In this document: positions 8,145 through 16,101 of the stretch, in pieces
Layout of the letters: each line of letters begins with the position of its first letter
Numbering within the stretch: the first letter of the stretch is position 1
Assembly (NCBI RefSeq): GCF_946479965.1
Contig: NZ_CAMLHX010000005.1
Coordinates: forward strand, 57,500 to 121,499
From: an uncultured Mucilaginibacter sp.
Lineage (GTDB): Bacteria > Bacteroidota > Bacteroidia > Sphingobacteriales > Sphingobacteriaceae
DNA length: 64,000 bases
Direction: 5' to 3'
Notes under the pieces: generated by a model
What the model was told of the DNA's origin: nothing
The model's input: only the letters and a program-made list of their open reading frames with translations
Databases searched by the model: none
Made by a program: the position numbers and the translations under genes

Positions 8145-10409
8145 TTATTTTTTATCAGGAAGGGAGTAAACCACATATCCGCGTGGTAAAGCGCCAGGAT
8201 CTTTTGATCTGTCTGTATTTTCTTTAGCGAAGTTGGCCGTAGCGCTTACAGCTAAATATTGCTTGCCATTAACCTCATACATAATGGGCTGCGCGTTGGG
8301 TTCCCAGCTAAGGTTTGTCTCCCATATCACGTTGCCATTCGCGGCATCGTAAGCATATAATTTTCCGCCTTTACCTGTCGCAAACACAATACCTGTTGAT
8401 GTAACTATCAAACCTTTTTTTGCACCACCTTCGGGCGCACCGGTATTTTTTAAGCCTTTGCTTTCGGCCAGGGCGCTAACACCAAGTGGTTTATCCCACT
8501 TAATTACGCCTTTATTCAAATCATAAGCCAATACCCTTGACCATACCGGGTTAAGCATGTTAGACCAGGTTGTGCCGTAATCTGTTAAATAACGGTCTTT
8601 GTTAGCGTGGGCTACAGGATAATCGCTCATTGCAGGCGTAGGTTTTTCGTCGGGTTTTACTGTTGCACCGCCGTTGGCTACCACAGGGCCTGTAACAGGT
8701 TTAGCCTGCGCGCCGCCTCTGCCAAAACCACCGGGACCGCCAAAAGCTCGGGCGTTAGGATTGCCGCCTAAGTAACTATATATAGCCTTTACCCTGCTCT
8801 CTTCAACGTGGGCAAAGCCTGGCATCTGGCCTTTTCCAACTTCTAATACTTTTTTGAAATCTTCAAAACTTACCCTTTGGCCTACATTAACCAAAGATGG
8901 CGCAATACCCGCACCCTGCATATTCTCGCCGTGGCAGCCTTTACAGGTGGTAGCGTAAAGGGTTTGCGCTTTTTCCCTGTCGTCGGCATTCATTAATTCA
9001 ACCGGAGGTTTAACACGCTCCAGTTTGTAAACAGATGGCCACTCATGGGCAATCAGGTATACTATGCCTTTATCAGGATCAGACGCGCTGTTGCCATAGT
9101 TAGCACCTGCCAATGCTCCCGGAACCATAATGGTTTCGTATTTGTCGGAAGGTGGAACATACAGCCCTGTTTTTGCTTTTTTGATACGATCCAACCATTT
9201 AGCTCTTTCTTCGCCCTCAAATAACGGATTAAGATTTTTCTCGTTTATTTCATGGCGAACAAAATGCGGTAAAGATGGCATTGGCTGTGTAGGCCATGCC
9301 TGCTCGCCCGGCATTTCGCTTTTCGGGAATGGTTTTTCAACAATAGGGAACACAGGTTTGCCGGTTACACGATCAAACACAAACATTAAACCGTGTTTGG
9401 TGGCGACGGCAACAGCATCTATTTTTTTACCGTTACGATTTACGGTGATAAGCTGCGGTGCAGATGTAAGGTCATAATCCCAAAGATCATGATGAATGGT
9501 TTGGAAGTGCCAAAGGCGTTTACCCGTTTTTGCATCCAATGCTACAAGACTGTTGCCGAAAAGGTTGGCACCCAAGCGGTCGCCGCCATAATAATCATAA
9601 GTTGGCGAGCCAATTGGCAAATAAGCTATGCCTCTTTTAACATCCACAGATATTTCGCCCCAAACATTAACGCCGCCTACGTATTTGTAAGCTTCTTTAG
9701 GCCAGGTCTCGTAACCATACTCACCCGGATGCGGGATAGTGTGAAAGATCCACTCGCGTTTGCCGGTAATTACATTGTAAGCGCGTATGTGCCCCGGAGG
9801 CGAGAAGTATCCTTCACCCGGTGCAGAGCCCAATATCAAAAGGTTATCATAAATAACACCCGGCATCATTGATTGCATTCTGCGGATGCTGGTAACCTCG
9901 CGGTCAAGTCCCTCACGCATATCGGTGTAGCCATTGTTACCAAATGTGGTGATGGACTTACCGGTTTGGGCATCAATAGCCTGTATGGTGTTGTTAAGGG
10001 TAAATATCAGGCGGCGGTCTTTACGATCTTTGCTTTCCCAGTAGTTTATGCCACGGCGGGTAATACCGTTTAAGCCTGTATGGATCCAGATTTCTTTACC
10101 GGTAGTAGCGTTAATAGCAATCAACGAATTGCTTTTGCCTGTAAGATACATAACATCATCAACCACAATAGGGCTGAATTGGTTAGCCCCAACATCTTCC
10201 GTAGGATAAACAAAGGCTACCTGTAACTGATTAACATTTTGTTTGGTGATCTGGCTGCCGTTAAAAAACTTCGACTGATCTGGGCTGCCTGCATAGTGCG
10301 CCCATGTTTTATGATTGCCAAAAGGAGGCAGGTCTGCAACAAAGCTTACATAAACAAGCAAGCACAATAACGCAGCACACGAACCAATAATTTTTGTAGT
10401 TGATCTCAT
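8145..10409 (-). CDS. PQQ-dependent dehydrogenase with fused cytochrome c domain
   Basis: 754 residues with an N-terminal signal or anchor (about residues 8-25). Tryptophan-docking beta-propeller repeats (ALDAKTGKRLWHFQ, AYDAANGNVIWETN, AINATTGKEIWIHTG) mark the quinoprotein fold of membrane-type glucose and alcohol dehydrogenases. A c-type cytochrome domain is inserted late, with haem motif CKGCH at residues 489-493 and axial Met likely in GKGQMPGF; a Gly/Phe-rich linker and the last propeller blades follow. It would oxidise a sugar or alcohol in the periplasm and pass electrons through its own haem to the respiratory chain. No PQQ synthesis genes are in the window. It is first in the minus-strand series; promoter and operator candidates lie upstream. 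Confidence 0.85.
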   Translation of the reverse strand: MRSTTKIIGSCAALLCLLVYVSFVADLPPFGNHKTWAHYAGSPDQSKFFNGSQITKQNVNQLQVAFVYPTEDVGANQFSPIVVDDVMYLTGKSNSLIAINATTGKEIWIHTGLNGITRRGINYWESKDRKDRRLIFTLNNTIQAIDAQTGKSITTFGNNGYTDMREGLDREVTSIRRMQSMMPGVIYDNLLILGSAPGEGYFSPPGHIRAYNVITGKREWIFHTIPHPGEYGYETWPKEAYKYVGGVNVWGEISVDVKRGIAYLPIGSPTYDYYGGDRLGANLFGNSLVALDAKTGKRLWHFQTIHHDLWDYDLTSAPQLITVNRNGKKIDAVAVATKHGLMFVFDRVTGKPVFPIVEKPFPKSEMPGEQAWPTQPMPSLPHFVRHEINEKNLNPLFEGEERAKWLDRIKKAKTGLYVPPSDKYETIMVPGALAGANYGNSASDPDKGIVYLIAHEWPSVYKLERVKPPVELMNADDREKAQTLYATTCKGCHGENMQGAGIAPSLVNVGQRVSFEDFKKVLEVGKGQMPGFAHVEESRVKAIYSYLGGNPNARAFGGPGGFGRGGAQAKPVTGPVVANGGATVKPDEKPTPAMSDYPVAHANKDRYLTDYGTTWSNMLNPVWSRVLAYDLNKGVIKWDKPLGVSALAESKGLKNTGAPEGGAKKGLIVTSTGIVFATGKGGKLYAYDAANGNVIWETNLSWEPNAQPIMYEVNGKQYLAVSATANFAKENTDRSKDPGALPRGYVVYSLPDKK

Positions 10410-10490
10410 GAAAATTGAAAAGCGTATTTGATTATACTACTAAAAACAATAAGAGTTTATAATAACAAATTGGTTTAAAAGCGCTTTAGC

Positions 10491-10513
10491 GCAAACGGTT
10501 CTCAATCGTTTGC
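10491..10513. promoter_or_regulatory. operator-like palindrome upstream of the PQQ-dehydrogenase operon
   Basis: GCAAACG and CGTTTGC form a perfect 7-bp inverted repeat around 9 bp. Its core, AAACGGTT..CAATCGTTT, resembles LacI-type operators. It lies just downstream of the likely -7 box at 10532-10539, where a bound repressor would block transcription. The binding protein is unknown. Confidence 0.5.
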
Positions 10514-10531
10514 ATACTAAATGCCTAAGTA

Positions 10532-10539
10532 CAAATATA
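10532..10539 (-). promoter_or_regulatory. -7 promoter element for the PQQ-dehydrogenase operon
   Basis: The minus strand reads TATATTTG, an exact match to the Bacteroidota TAnnTTTG box, with TTC (instead of TTG) 19 bp further upstream. It predicts a leader of roughly 115 nt before the ATG at 10409. Confidence 0.5.
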
Positions 10540-10667
10540 AATCTATACCGCACTATTGGAACACCGGAAATGTAACATATTTGTCACCCTGCTAACTAAC
10601 CAATTAGCTACGGATTTGAAGAAAGCGCTTATAGCTGATTCAGCTTAGATAAATCGCTTTAAACCAG

Positions 10668-10693
10668 GTTAACTTATTATAAAATAAGTTAAC
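10668..10693. promoter_or_regulatory. perfect 26-bp palindrome upstream of the XRE-cupin gene
   Basis: GTTAACTTATT is followed by a 4-bp spacer and its exact reverse complement. It lies 47 bp before the XRE-cupin start and in the region shared with the divergent PQQ operon. It is a strong candidate operator for the adjacent regulator (autoregulation and possibly control of the divergent operon). Confidence 0.6.
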
Positions 10694-10740
10694 TATTTTA
10701 GCGGCTGCAAAAAGTTCTGAACAGGACAACAATTTTATTA

Positions 10741-11298
10741 ATGGAAGATAGCAAGGCAGATAAAACCTTTAATATTGGTGACAGGATCCGGATATTGCGG
10801 GTCACACAAAAACGTACTTTACAGGAGCTTGCTGATAGCTGTGGAATGTCTAAAAGTATGATCTCAAAAATTGAGAATAACAGGACCATGCCCTCTGTTG
10901 CTTCTTTGGTAAAAATTGCCCAGAGCCTTGGCACCACCATATCTAATTTAATGGAGCAGGATGGCTGGGCCAAAGCTATTGCCACTACCCGCGCCGAGGC
11001 CGAAAGCAAATTGATGCGCACCGAAAAAGGCTATTCCATTTTCCCCTACGCGTCTGAGTTTCATGAGAAAAAAATGCAGCCTTTTCTGTTCGTTGCTAAA
11101 AAGGGCGAGGTTAAATCGCACCAGTTATCGCACGATGGGGAGGAGTTTATTTTTGTTATTGATGGCGAGATGAAAATGAAAGTAGGCGATGCCGAGTACA
11201 CCCTAAGAAAAGGCGACAGCCTGTATTTTAACACCATACAAAAACACGGTATCATTCCTGTTTCTGACGTAGTTACTTACCTGGATATTTTTGTCTAG
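10741..11298 (+). CDS. XRE-family regulator with C-terminal cupin sensor domain
   Basis: 185 residues. Positions about 12-66 form a Cro/C1 helix-turn-helix (LQELADSCGMSKSMISKIEN), and positions about 110-184 form a small cupin (HQLSHDGEEFIFVIDGEMKM, GDSLYFNTIQKHGI). This two-domain design is typical of regulators that sense a small metabolite in the cupin and control catabolic genes. It is divergent from the PQQ-dehydrogenase series and convergent with the MFS gene, sharing a CTAG at 11295-11298 that encodes both stop codons. A perfect palindrome at 10668-10693 is the likely binding site. Confidence 0.85.
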   Translation: MEDSKADKTFNIGDRIRILRVTQKRTLQELADSCGMSKSMISKIENNRTMPSVASLVKIAQSLGTTISNLMEQDGWAKAIATTRAEAESKLMRTEKGYSIFPYASEFHEKKMQPFLFVAKKGEVKSHQLSHDGEEFIFVIDGEMKMKVGDAEYTLRKGDSLYFNTIQKHGIIPVSDVVTYLDIFV

Positions 11299-12587
11299 GC
11301 TGATTTGCCCTCGTCAATTTCGGCTGCATAGGCATACAGTTTTTGGTCTTTAACAATTGGTCCCATTAAAAACCATACTACCAGCATACCAATAATGGCT
11401 ATCCCGCCATACATAAAAAGCAAATAATCGTACCCCTGGGTAATGTTGGCTTTGCCAAAAACATTTAATGTAACGCCCGAAAGGGATTGGAACAGCGCGC
11501 CACCCAAACCCGTGCCCACACAGCCTATTCCCCACACGGTAGCGGCAGAACTTTTAGGAACAACATCTGCCGGGCAGGCCAGTGAATTAGCTGTATATGA
11601 TGTATAGCCAAATCCGGCAAAGCCGAAAATAATAAGCGCCCACATAGGCGACGTGATGACAAACGGCGCGCTTAATAACGAAACGCCCATTATAGCCCCA
11701 GAAAGGCAAACAGAAAGTTTACGCGCCTTTGGTATGGGCATGCCTTTTTTGATGATATATTGGGTAAAGTAACCACCCGCAACGTTACCAATATCAGCTA
11801 TTATGAATGGGATGGTAGCGTACCAGCCAATTTGTTTTAAGCTCCAGTGGTGCACATCAACCATATAGCGGCCCAACCAAAACGTAACAAAATACCAAAC
11901 CGGGTCAAGGAAGAATTTGGAGATGATGAAGGTGATAACAAACCTTGATTTTAACAGCTTTCCTGCCGGAAGCGCCTTTGGTTTAGGTTCATTAACATCC
12001 TGTTTTGGGGTGTAATAGATAAACCAGAATACCACCAGCCATAAATAACCAAAAGCGGCCAAAATAATAAATGTGGTTTGCCAACTGTATAAAATGCTTA
12101 AGTAGGCCACCAATGGCGGCACAATAATGGCCCCCAGTGCCGAGCCGCTGTTAAAGATCCCCGAGGCTGTTGAGCGCTCTGCGGGAGGGAACCACTCACC
12201 CGTTAACTTTACCCCGGCCGGCCAGTTACCGGCTTCACCTATCCCCAAAAAAAATCTTACTATTCCAAACTGCAGCGGTGTCTTAACAAGCGCGTGGCAA
12301 AGGCCGGCGGTGGTCCAAAAAGCCATACATAAGGAGTAACCTAAACGTGTGCCCAACCTGTCAATAACAAAGCCTGAAAAGGCATTAGAGATCATATAAG
12401 CGATAAAGAACGCGGTACCTATGTAGCCAAAGGCGCTGTCGGGGATCAACTCGCGCAGAGGGCCGTCGGCGCTCAAGTAGTTGAATGATAGCCGGTGAAC
12501 ATAATTTAAAACGGTCGCCAAAAACGCCATGCCGATCATGATCCAGCGCATTTTTAACGGCTTAGGGAATAGCTGTGTGGCTTCCAT
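11295..12587 (-). CDS. MFS transporter, ACS family (sugar acid/hexuronate type)
   Basis: 430 residues with twelve predicted membrane helices. It carries the MFS loop 2-3 motif (GFVIDRLGTRLGYSL) and the ACS-family features seen in ExuT/DgoT-like proton symporters (FFLGIGEAGNWPAGVKLTGEWFP; SGIFNSGSALGAIIVPP). Such transporters import hexuronates, galactonate or related sugar acids. Its place next to the dehydratase/SDR/FAH operon suggests that it brings in the same sugar acid, perhaps produced by the periplasmic PQQ dehydrogenase; this link is inferred. It is separated from the upstream gene by 316 bp containing a repeat. Confidence 0.85.
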   Translation of the reverse strand: MEATQLFPKPLKMRWIMIGMAFLATVLNYVHRLSFNYLSADGPLRELIPDSAFGYIGTAFFIAYMISNAFSGFVIDRLGTRLGYSLCMAFWTTAGLCHALVKTPLQFGIVRFFLGIGEAGNWPAGVKLTGEWFPPAERSTASGIFNSGSALGAIIVPPLVAYLSILYSWQTTFIILAAFGYLWLVVFWFIYYTPKQDVNEPKPKALPAGKLLKSRFVITFIISKFFLDPVWYFVTFWLGRYMVDVHHWSLKQIGWYATIPFIIADIGNVAGGYFTQYIIKKGMPIPKARKLSVCLSGAIMGVSLLSAPFVITSPMWALIIFGFAGFGYTSYTANSLACPADVVPKSSAATVWGIGCVGTGLGGALFQSLSGVTLNVFGKANITQGYDYLLFMYGGIAIIGMLVVWFLMGPIVKDQKLYAYAAEIDEGKSA

Positions 12588-12720
12588 TTTGATTGGTGCT
12601 TTAAATATGTTCAGGCAGTAACTTCCTTAACCGTTTATCGTTCGGCCTTGCCCGATTGCTAAACAGTGGGTTGCAATAATTGGTTACAGTTTCAACTGTT
12701 CGGAGAATTATACGCCAAAA

Positions 12721-12816
12721 CTCCCCTCTTGAGAGGGGGCGTGTTTGGATGTGCGGCTGCGGGGGTGTGTTTAGGAGGTGGCATAACACACCCCTACACC
12801 CCTCTCAAGAGGGGAA
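12721..12816. repeat. 96-bp palindromic repeat with self-complementary ends
   Basis: The ends CCCCTCTTGAGAGGGG (12723-12738) and CCCCTCTCAAGAGGGG (12799-12814) are each palindromic and also inverted copies of one another. Between them GGGGTGTGTT (near 12762) pairs with AACACACCCC (near 12785). This is a nested hairpin repeat without coding capacity, placed between two co-directional genes (12588-12903 holds no gene). Confidence 0.75.
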
Positions 12817-12861
12817 TCACACCGCCCTCCGCTCTTCTTCTCCGAGCAATTGGTTTAAATC

Positions 12862-12889
12862 CGCATCCCTCTTCTCACGGCTGGATGCG
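12862..12889 (-). terminator. hairpin after the FAH-family gene
   Basis: CGCATCC and GGATGCG form a 7-bp stem with a 14-nt loop shortly downstream of the minus-strand stop at 12904. The following sequence is only mildly T-rich, so its action as a terminator is tentative. Confidence 0.4.
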
Positions 12890-12903
12890 AATAATATTAT
12901 CTT

Positions 12904-13917
12904 TTAAAGTGTCTTTACAGGCACTAATTTTTCTTCTCCGTTAACTGTTTTAATGTAGTTTTTTAACGCGCGGCCCATGCCATCCCATTCAACCAACATC
13001 TCATCATCTTGCTGTAACAATATGCCTTTACCAAAGCTAAACTGACCCGTACCGAAATAATGTACATGCGCCTGTAAAGGCACGCGGTGCCCTTCGTATT
13101 TAAACTGATGGTACTCCAGGTTGGCCAGGTTATGCGCCATAGCCGCTTCGCCTGTTTTAATATTTTGCGCTTCCCAAAGTATTTCTCCGTTGCGGCTCAC
13201 GCTAACGTTGCCCGTCAAATCAGAAAAATCATCCGTTATAACCAACTCGGGACCAATTGCGCTTTGCCTTAGTTTAGACGGCGCCAGGTACAGGTAGTTC
13301 TTCTTTTCCATAACATGGTCAGAAAACTCATTGCCGGTAGTAAAACCAATTCTGTATGGGTTTCCCTGGCGATCAATGATGTAAGCACCTGCTATTTCGG
13401 GCTCCTCGCCGCCATCATTACCGTACTCGGGAACTTCCAGAAAATCACCATGTCCTTTTAATGCCGAGCCGTTCCCTTTATAAAACCACTCAGGCTGTAT
13501 GCCCGGCTTATCGCCATTAGCAATGCCGCCATCAACGCCCCACCAATAAATTATCATGCTGTCGGTTGGTTTTTGATCTGCCGACTCGTGCATGGCCTGG
13601 CGGTTGGCCGCGCTGTTTTTATGCGTTAAGCCGGTGCCAGATATCATGCATTCTAAAACGTTGGTTGGATGATCAAAAGCAGGCAATAACTTCCACTCAT
13701 TTTTGCCTTCGTATATTTCGTCGTAATCAAGCGCCTTGTCGGTAACGTTCTCTTCAATCAGTTGCTTTAGTGCTTTACCAGAGTCTATCGCCTCTAAGGC
13801 AAGACCGTAAACAGAATCGAATTTATCAATAATGAGCAGCTTAGGTTCTCTAACCAATGCCACACATCTTCCGGAGGTGTTTTCAAGCTGTACTAAGCGT
13901 GTTGTGTGTTTTTCCAT
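12904..13917 (-). CDS. FAH-family hydrolase, AraD1/GguC type
   Basis: 337 residues of the fumarylacetoacetate-hydrolase superfamily, closest in pattern to the AraD1/GguC group of sugar-acid operons (SGTGLTHKNSA, FYKGNGSALKGHG, EEPEIAGAYIIDRQGNPYRIG, GNEFSDHVMEK). FAH enzymes use a divalent metal bound by acidic residues; the EEPE block and nearby Asp/Glu residues are consistent with that. Known FAH members in non-phosphorylative rhamnose and fucose pathways cleave 2,4-diketo-3-deoxy sugar acids to pyruvate and lactate. The SDR gene starts the same set 9 bp upstream, which supports this diketo-hydrolase role. A dehydratase role in arabinonate breakdown is the alternative. Confidence 0.75.
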   Translation of the reverse strand: MEKHTTRLVQLENTSGRCVALVREPKLLIIDKFDSVYGLALEAIDSGKALKQLIEENVTDKALDYDEIYEGKNEWKLLPAFDHPTNVLECMISGTGLTHKNSAANRQAMHESADQKPTDSMIIYWWGVDGGIANGDKPGIQPEWFYKGNGSALKGHGDFLEVPEYGNDGGEEPEIAGAYIIDRQGNPYRIGFTTGNEFSDHVMEKKNYLYLAPSKLRQSAIGPELVITDDFSDLTGNVSVSRNGEILWEAQNIKTGEAAMAHNLANLEYHQFKYEGHRVPLQAHVHYFGTGQFSFGKGILLQQDDEMLVEWDGMGRALKNYIKTVNGEEKLVPVKTL

Positions 13918-13926
13918 GCCGCTAAT

Positions 13927-14703
13927 TTACTGAGCTATCCAGCCACCATCAATAGAAAACATGCCGCCGGTAACAAAACTTGATGCCGGGCTTGAAAGAT
14001 ATAGTGCCAGCGCGCCAATTTCGTGCGGTTCGGCCCAGCGGCCAATAGGTATCTTAGCCATAAACGCCTGGTACTTTTCAGGATCATTTAAAAGCGGTAA
14101 ATTCAATTCAGTAGCGAAAGGGCCTGGCAATAATGCATTAACATTTATGCCATCCTTTGCCACTTCCATTGCCAATGCACGGGTAAGTTGCAAAACAGCG
14201 CCCTTTGCCGTAGCATAAGGCGTTCTTTCGGCCATTGCGGTTACTGATAGCATAGAACCGAGGTTAATAATACGGCCATAGCCGTTCTTCCGCATAGACG
14301 GGATCACCTCTTTGGCAGCTAACCATGCGCCTGTAACATTTACCTGCTGCACACGGTTAAAATCTTCTAAAGAAACATCTTCAATTTTACCCCGAATATT
14401 GATACCGGCCGAATTGATCAGGATATCTATTTTACCAAAGTGAGCCAAAACTGCGCCAACGGCTTGCTTTATACTTTCCTCGCTGGTAACATCGCAAGCT
14501 TGTGTTATGCAATCAACCGTGAAATCTTCTTTTATTGTTTGTAAAGCCGACTGGTTTACCTTTTCATCGCGCGCTGCAATGGCAATGCCTGCACCGGCTT
14601 CGGCCAAAGCTTGCGCCATAGCTAAACCAAGGCCACGGTTACCGCCAATTATTAATGCTGTTTTGCCTGTAAGGTCAAATTGTTTAAGTACGCTGTATTT
14701 CAC
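13927..14703 (-). CDS. SDR-family dehydrogenase (sugar-acid type)
   Basis: 258 residues of the classical short-chain dehydrogenase family. The cofactor loop is IGGNRGLG near residue 19, then CDVTS, NSAG, and the catalytic Ser (NLGSMLS), Tyr and Lys (YATAKG); the C-terminus ends in FSIDGGW. It resembles gluconate 5-dehydrogenase/KduD-like enzymes. The start codon is GTG at 14703, directly abutting the dehydratase stop codon, which implies tight translational coupling. In this operon it likely oxidises the 4-hydroxyl of a 2-keto-3-deoxy sugar acid to the 2,4-diketo form. Confidence 0.85.
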   Translation of the reverse strand: MKYSVLKQFDLTGKTALIIGGNRGLGLAMAQALAEAGAGIAIAARDEKVNQSALQTIKEDFTVDCITQACDVTSEESIKQAVGAVLAHFGKIDILINSAGINIRGKIEDVSLEDFNRVQQVNVTGAWLAAKEVIPSMRKNGYGRIINLGSMLSVTAMAERTPYATAKGAVLQLTRALAMEVAKDGINVNALLPGPFATELNLPLLNDPEKYQAFMAKIPIGRWAEPHEIGALALYLSSPASSFVTGGMFSIDGGWIAQ

Positions 14704-15873
14704 TTATTCTATGATGTTAAAGTTTTCAAGGCCCTCTGTTTTCAGGGTTAGACCCATGCCTGGTTTGTTATCGTCCAGCTGCAATCTGCCATTTTCGGCA
14801 ACGGCTTCTCCATCAAATATATACCAAAACATTTCATTACCAACCTCAATTTCGGTTTGCGGGAAATATTCTGCCATAGGCGACGCAAAAGAGCTCATCA
14901 CCACATGCAGGTTATGCATTTGTCCGCCATGCGGGATGACTTCAACTCCATTCATGTAAGCCAGGGTGCAGATCTTTTGCGCCTCGGTAAAGCCGCCAAC
15001 GCGGTTAGTATCAAACTGGAAAATATCCAATGAATCTGCTTTTAACAGATCATAAAAACCAAAACGGGTATACTCATGCTCACCGCCTGACAACGGGATA
15101 TCTGTGTAGTTTTTCAATTTGGCAAAATTGTGGATCTCATCAGGCAGCAGCATTTCTTCTATCCAGCGCAGGTTATACGGCTCCAATTCCTTAAGCAATT
15201 GCCTGGAGTAGTTAAAGTTAAAGCCCATATAGCACTCCAGCATTATCTCTACATCATCGCCTACCGTTTCGCGCACTTTTCTAACCATCTCTACATTTTT
15301 CTTCAAGCCGGCATTGCCTTCGGTTAGCGGATAACCGCAGCGCAGTTTCATACCGGTAAAACCTTCGGCTTTATAATGCGCTGCTTCTTGTTGCAACTGG
15401 TCAAGATTGCGGGTATATAAACGACTGTAATAAGTGGGAATATACTCTTTGGTACGACCGCCTAACAGCATAAAAACAGGCATTTTTGCCGCTTGTCCTT
15501 TGATGTCCCACAACGCAATATCAATGGCGCTGATGGCAGCTATAACCGAGCCTTTTCGACCGTAAGCTACTGATGAGCGGTACATTTTTTCGTACAGGTA
15601 CTCGTTATTCAATGGGTCCTCGCCAATTAAAAGAGACTTGAATTTACTGTCGATGATCAGCTTGGTAACATCAGGACTAAGTCCTGCATTACCATAGCCA
15701 ATTAAGCCATTATCGGTCTCAATTTCAACAACCAGCCAGCTAAAAAAGCGGTAGGCTGCCTGCGCGTCAACCTGAAATGGCAGTAAACTAACCGGGGTTG
15801 CAAAAACGGTATCTGTTGTTTTCACAGGTCCCTTCCATTGGTAAAGTTTTGTACGTATCGATTTGATCTTCAT
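14704..15873 (-). CDS. enolase-superfamily sugar-acid dehydratase (L-rhamnonate dehydratase-like)
   Basis: 389 residues of the mandelate racemase/muconate lactonizing family. Metal-ligand segments MLECYMGF, RWIEEMLLPDE and SGGEHEYTRFGF are present, as is a late catalytic-His block VIPHGGQMHNLH. The sequence GEHEYTR and the C-terminal arrangement are closest to L-rhamnonate dehydratases, which convert the aldonic acid to a 2-keto-3-deoxy acid. The usual KxK is KLR here (GMKLRCGYP). First gene of a three-gene operon with the SDR and FAH-family genes. The substrate could also be L-fuconate, L-arabinonate or a related acid. Confidence 0.8.
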   Translation of the reverse strand: MKIKSIRTKLYQWKGPVKTTDTVFATPVSLLPFQVDAQAAYRFFSWLVVEIETDNGLIGYGNAGLSPDVTKLIIDSKFKSLLIGEDPLNNEYLYEKMYRSSVAYGRKGSVIAAISAIDIALWDIKGQAAKMPVFMLLGGRTKEYIPTYYSRLYTRNLDQLQQEAAHYKAEGFTGMKLRCGYPLTEGNAGLKKNVEMVRKVRETVGDDVEIMLECYMGFNFNYSRQLLKELEPYNLRWIEEMLLPDEIHNFAKLKNYTDIPLSGGEHEYTRFGFYDLLKADSLDIFQFDTNRVGGFTEAQKICTLAYMNGVEVIPHGGQMHNLHVVMSSFASPMAEYFPQTEIEVGNEMFWYIFDGEAVAENGRLQLDDNKPGMGLTLKTEGLENFNIIE

Positions 15874-15992
15874 TATTTATAATTCTCAGGATTTAATTGG
15901 CTATGCCGGAAACATAAAGACTGTTGCCGTTGGGTAAACATTGTTGAACAAACATAAAATAAAAAGTCTGTTGGAAGGAATTTATTTAAAGT

Positions 15993-16084
15993 TTGTCATT
16001 TCGAGCAATAGCGAGAAATCTATACACATGTTGAGCCACAGGAGTGGCTTGTGTATAGATCTCTCACTGCGTTCGAGACGACAA
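15993..16084. repeat. 92-bp inverted repeat, TTGTCATTTCGAG family
   Basis: Arms 15993-16027 and 16051-16084 are imperfect inverted copies (TTGTCATTTCGAGC... and ...GTTCGAGACGACAA) whose inner halves, AATCTATACAC and GTGTATAGAT, pair well. A further short hairpin, AGCCAC/GTGGCT, fills the loop. It lies upstream of the dehydratase operon and downstream of the GH127 gene. Similar TTTCGAG-type palindromes are common between Bacteroidota genes (from general knowledge). Confidence 0.7.
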
Positions 16085-16101
16085 TTTTTTGTTTGAGACC
16101 C

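Noticed and set aside
8066..8176. Longer cupin reading frame starting at 8176
   Set aside because: The extra 37 residues overlap the previous gene, have no signal peptide, and the ATG at 8065 begins one.
12588..12903. Overlapping ORFs of 60-90 codons in both directions
   Set aside because: They run through the palindromic repeat; low-complexity translation and no start signals.
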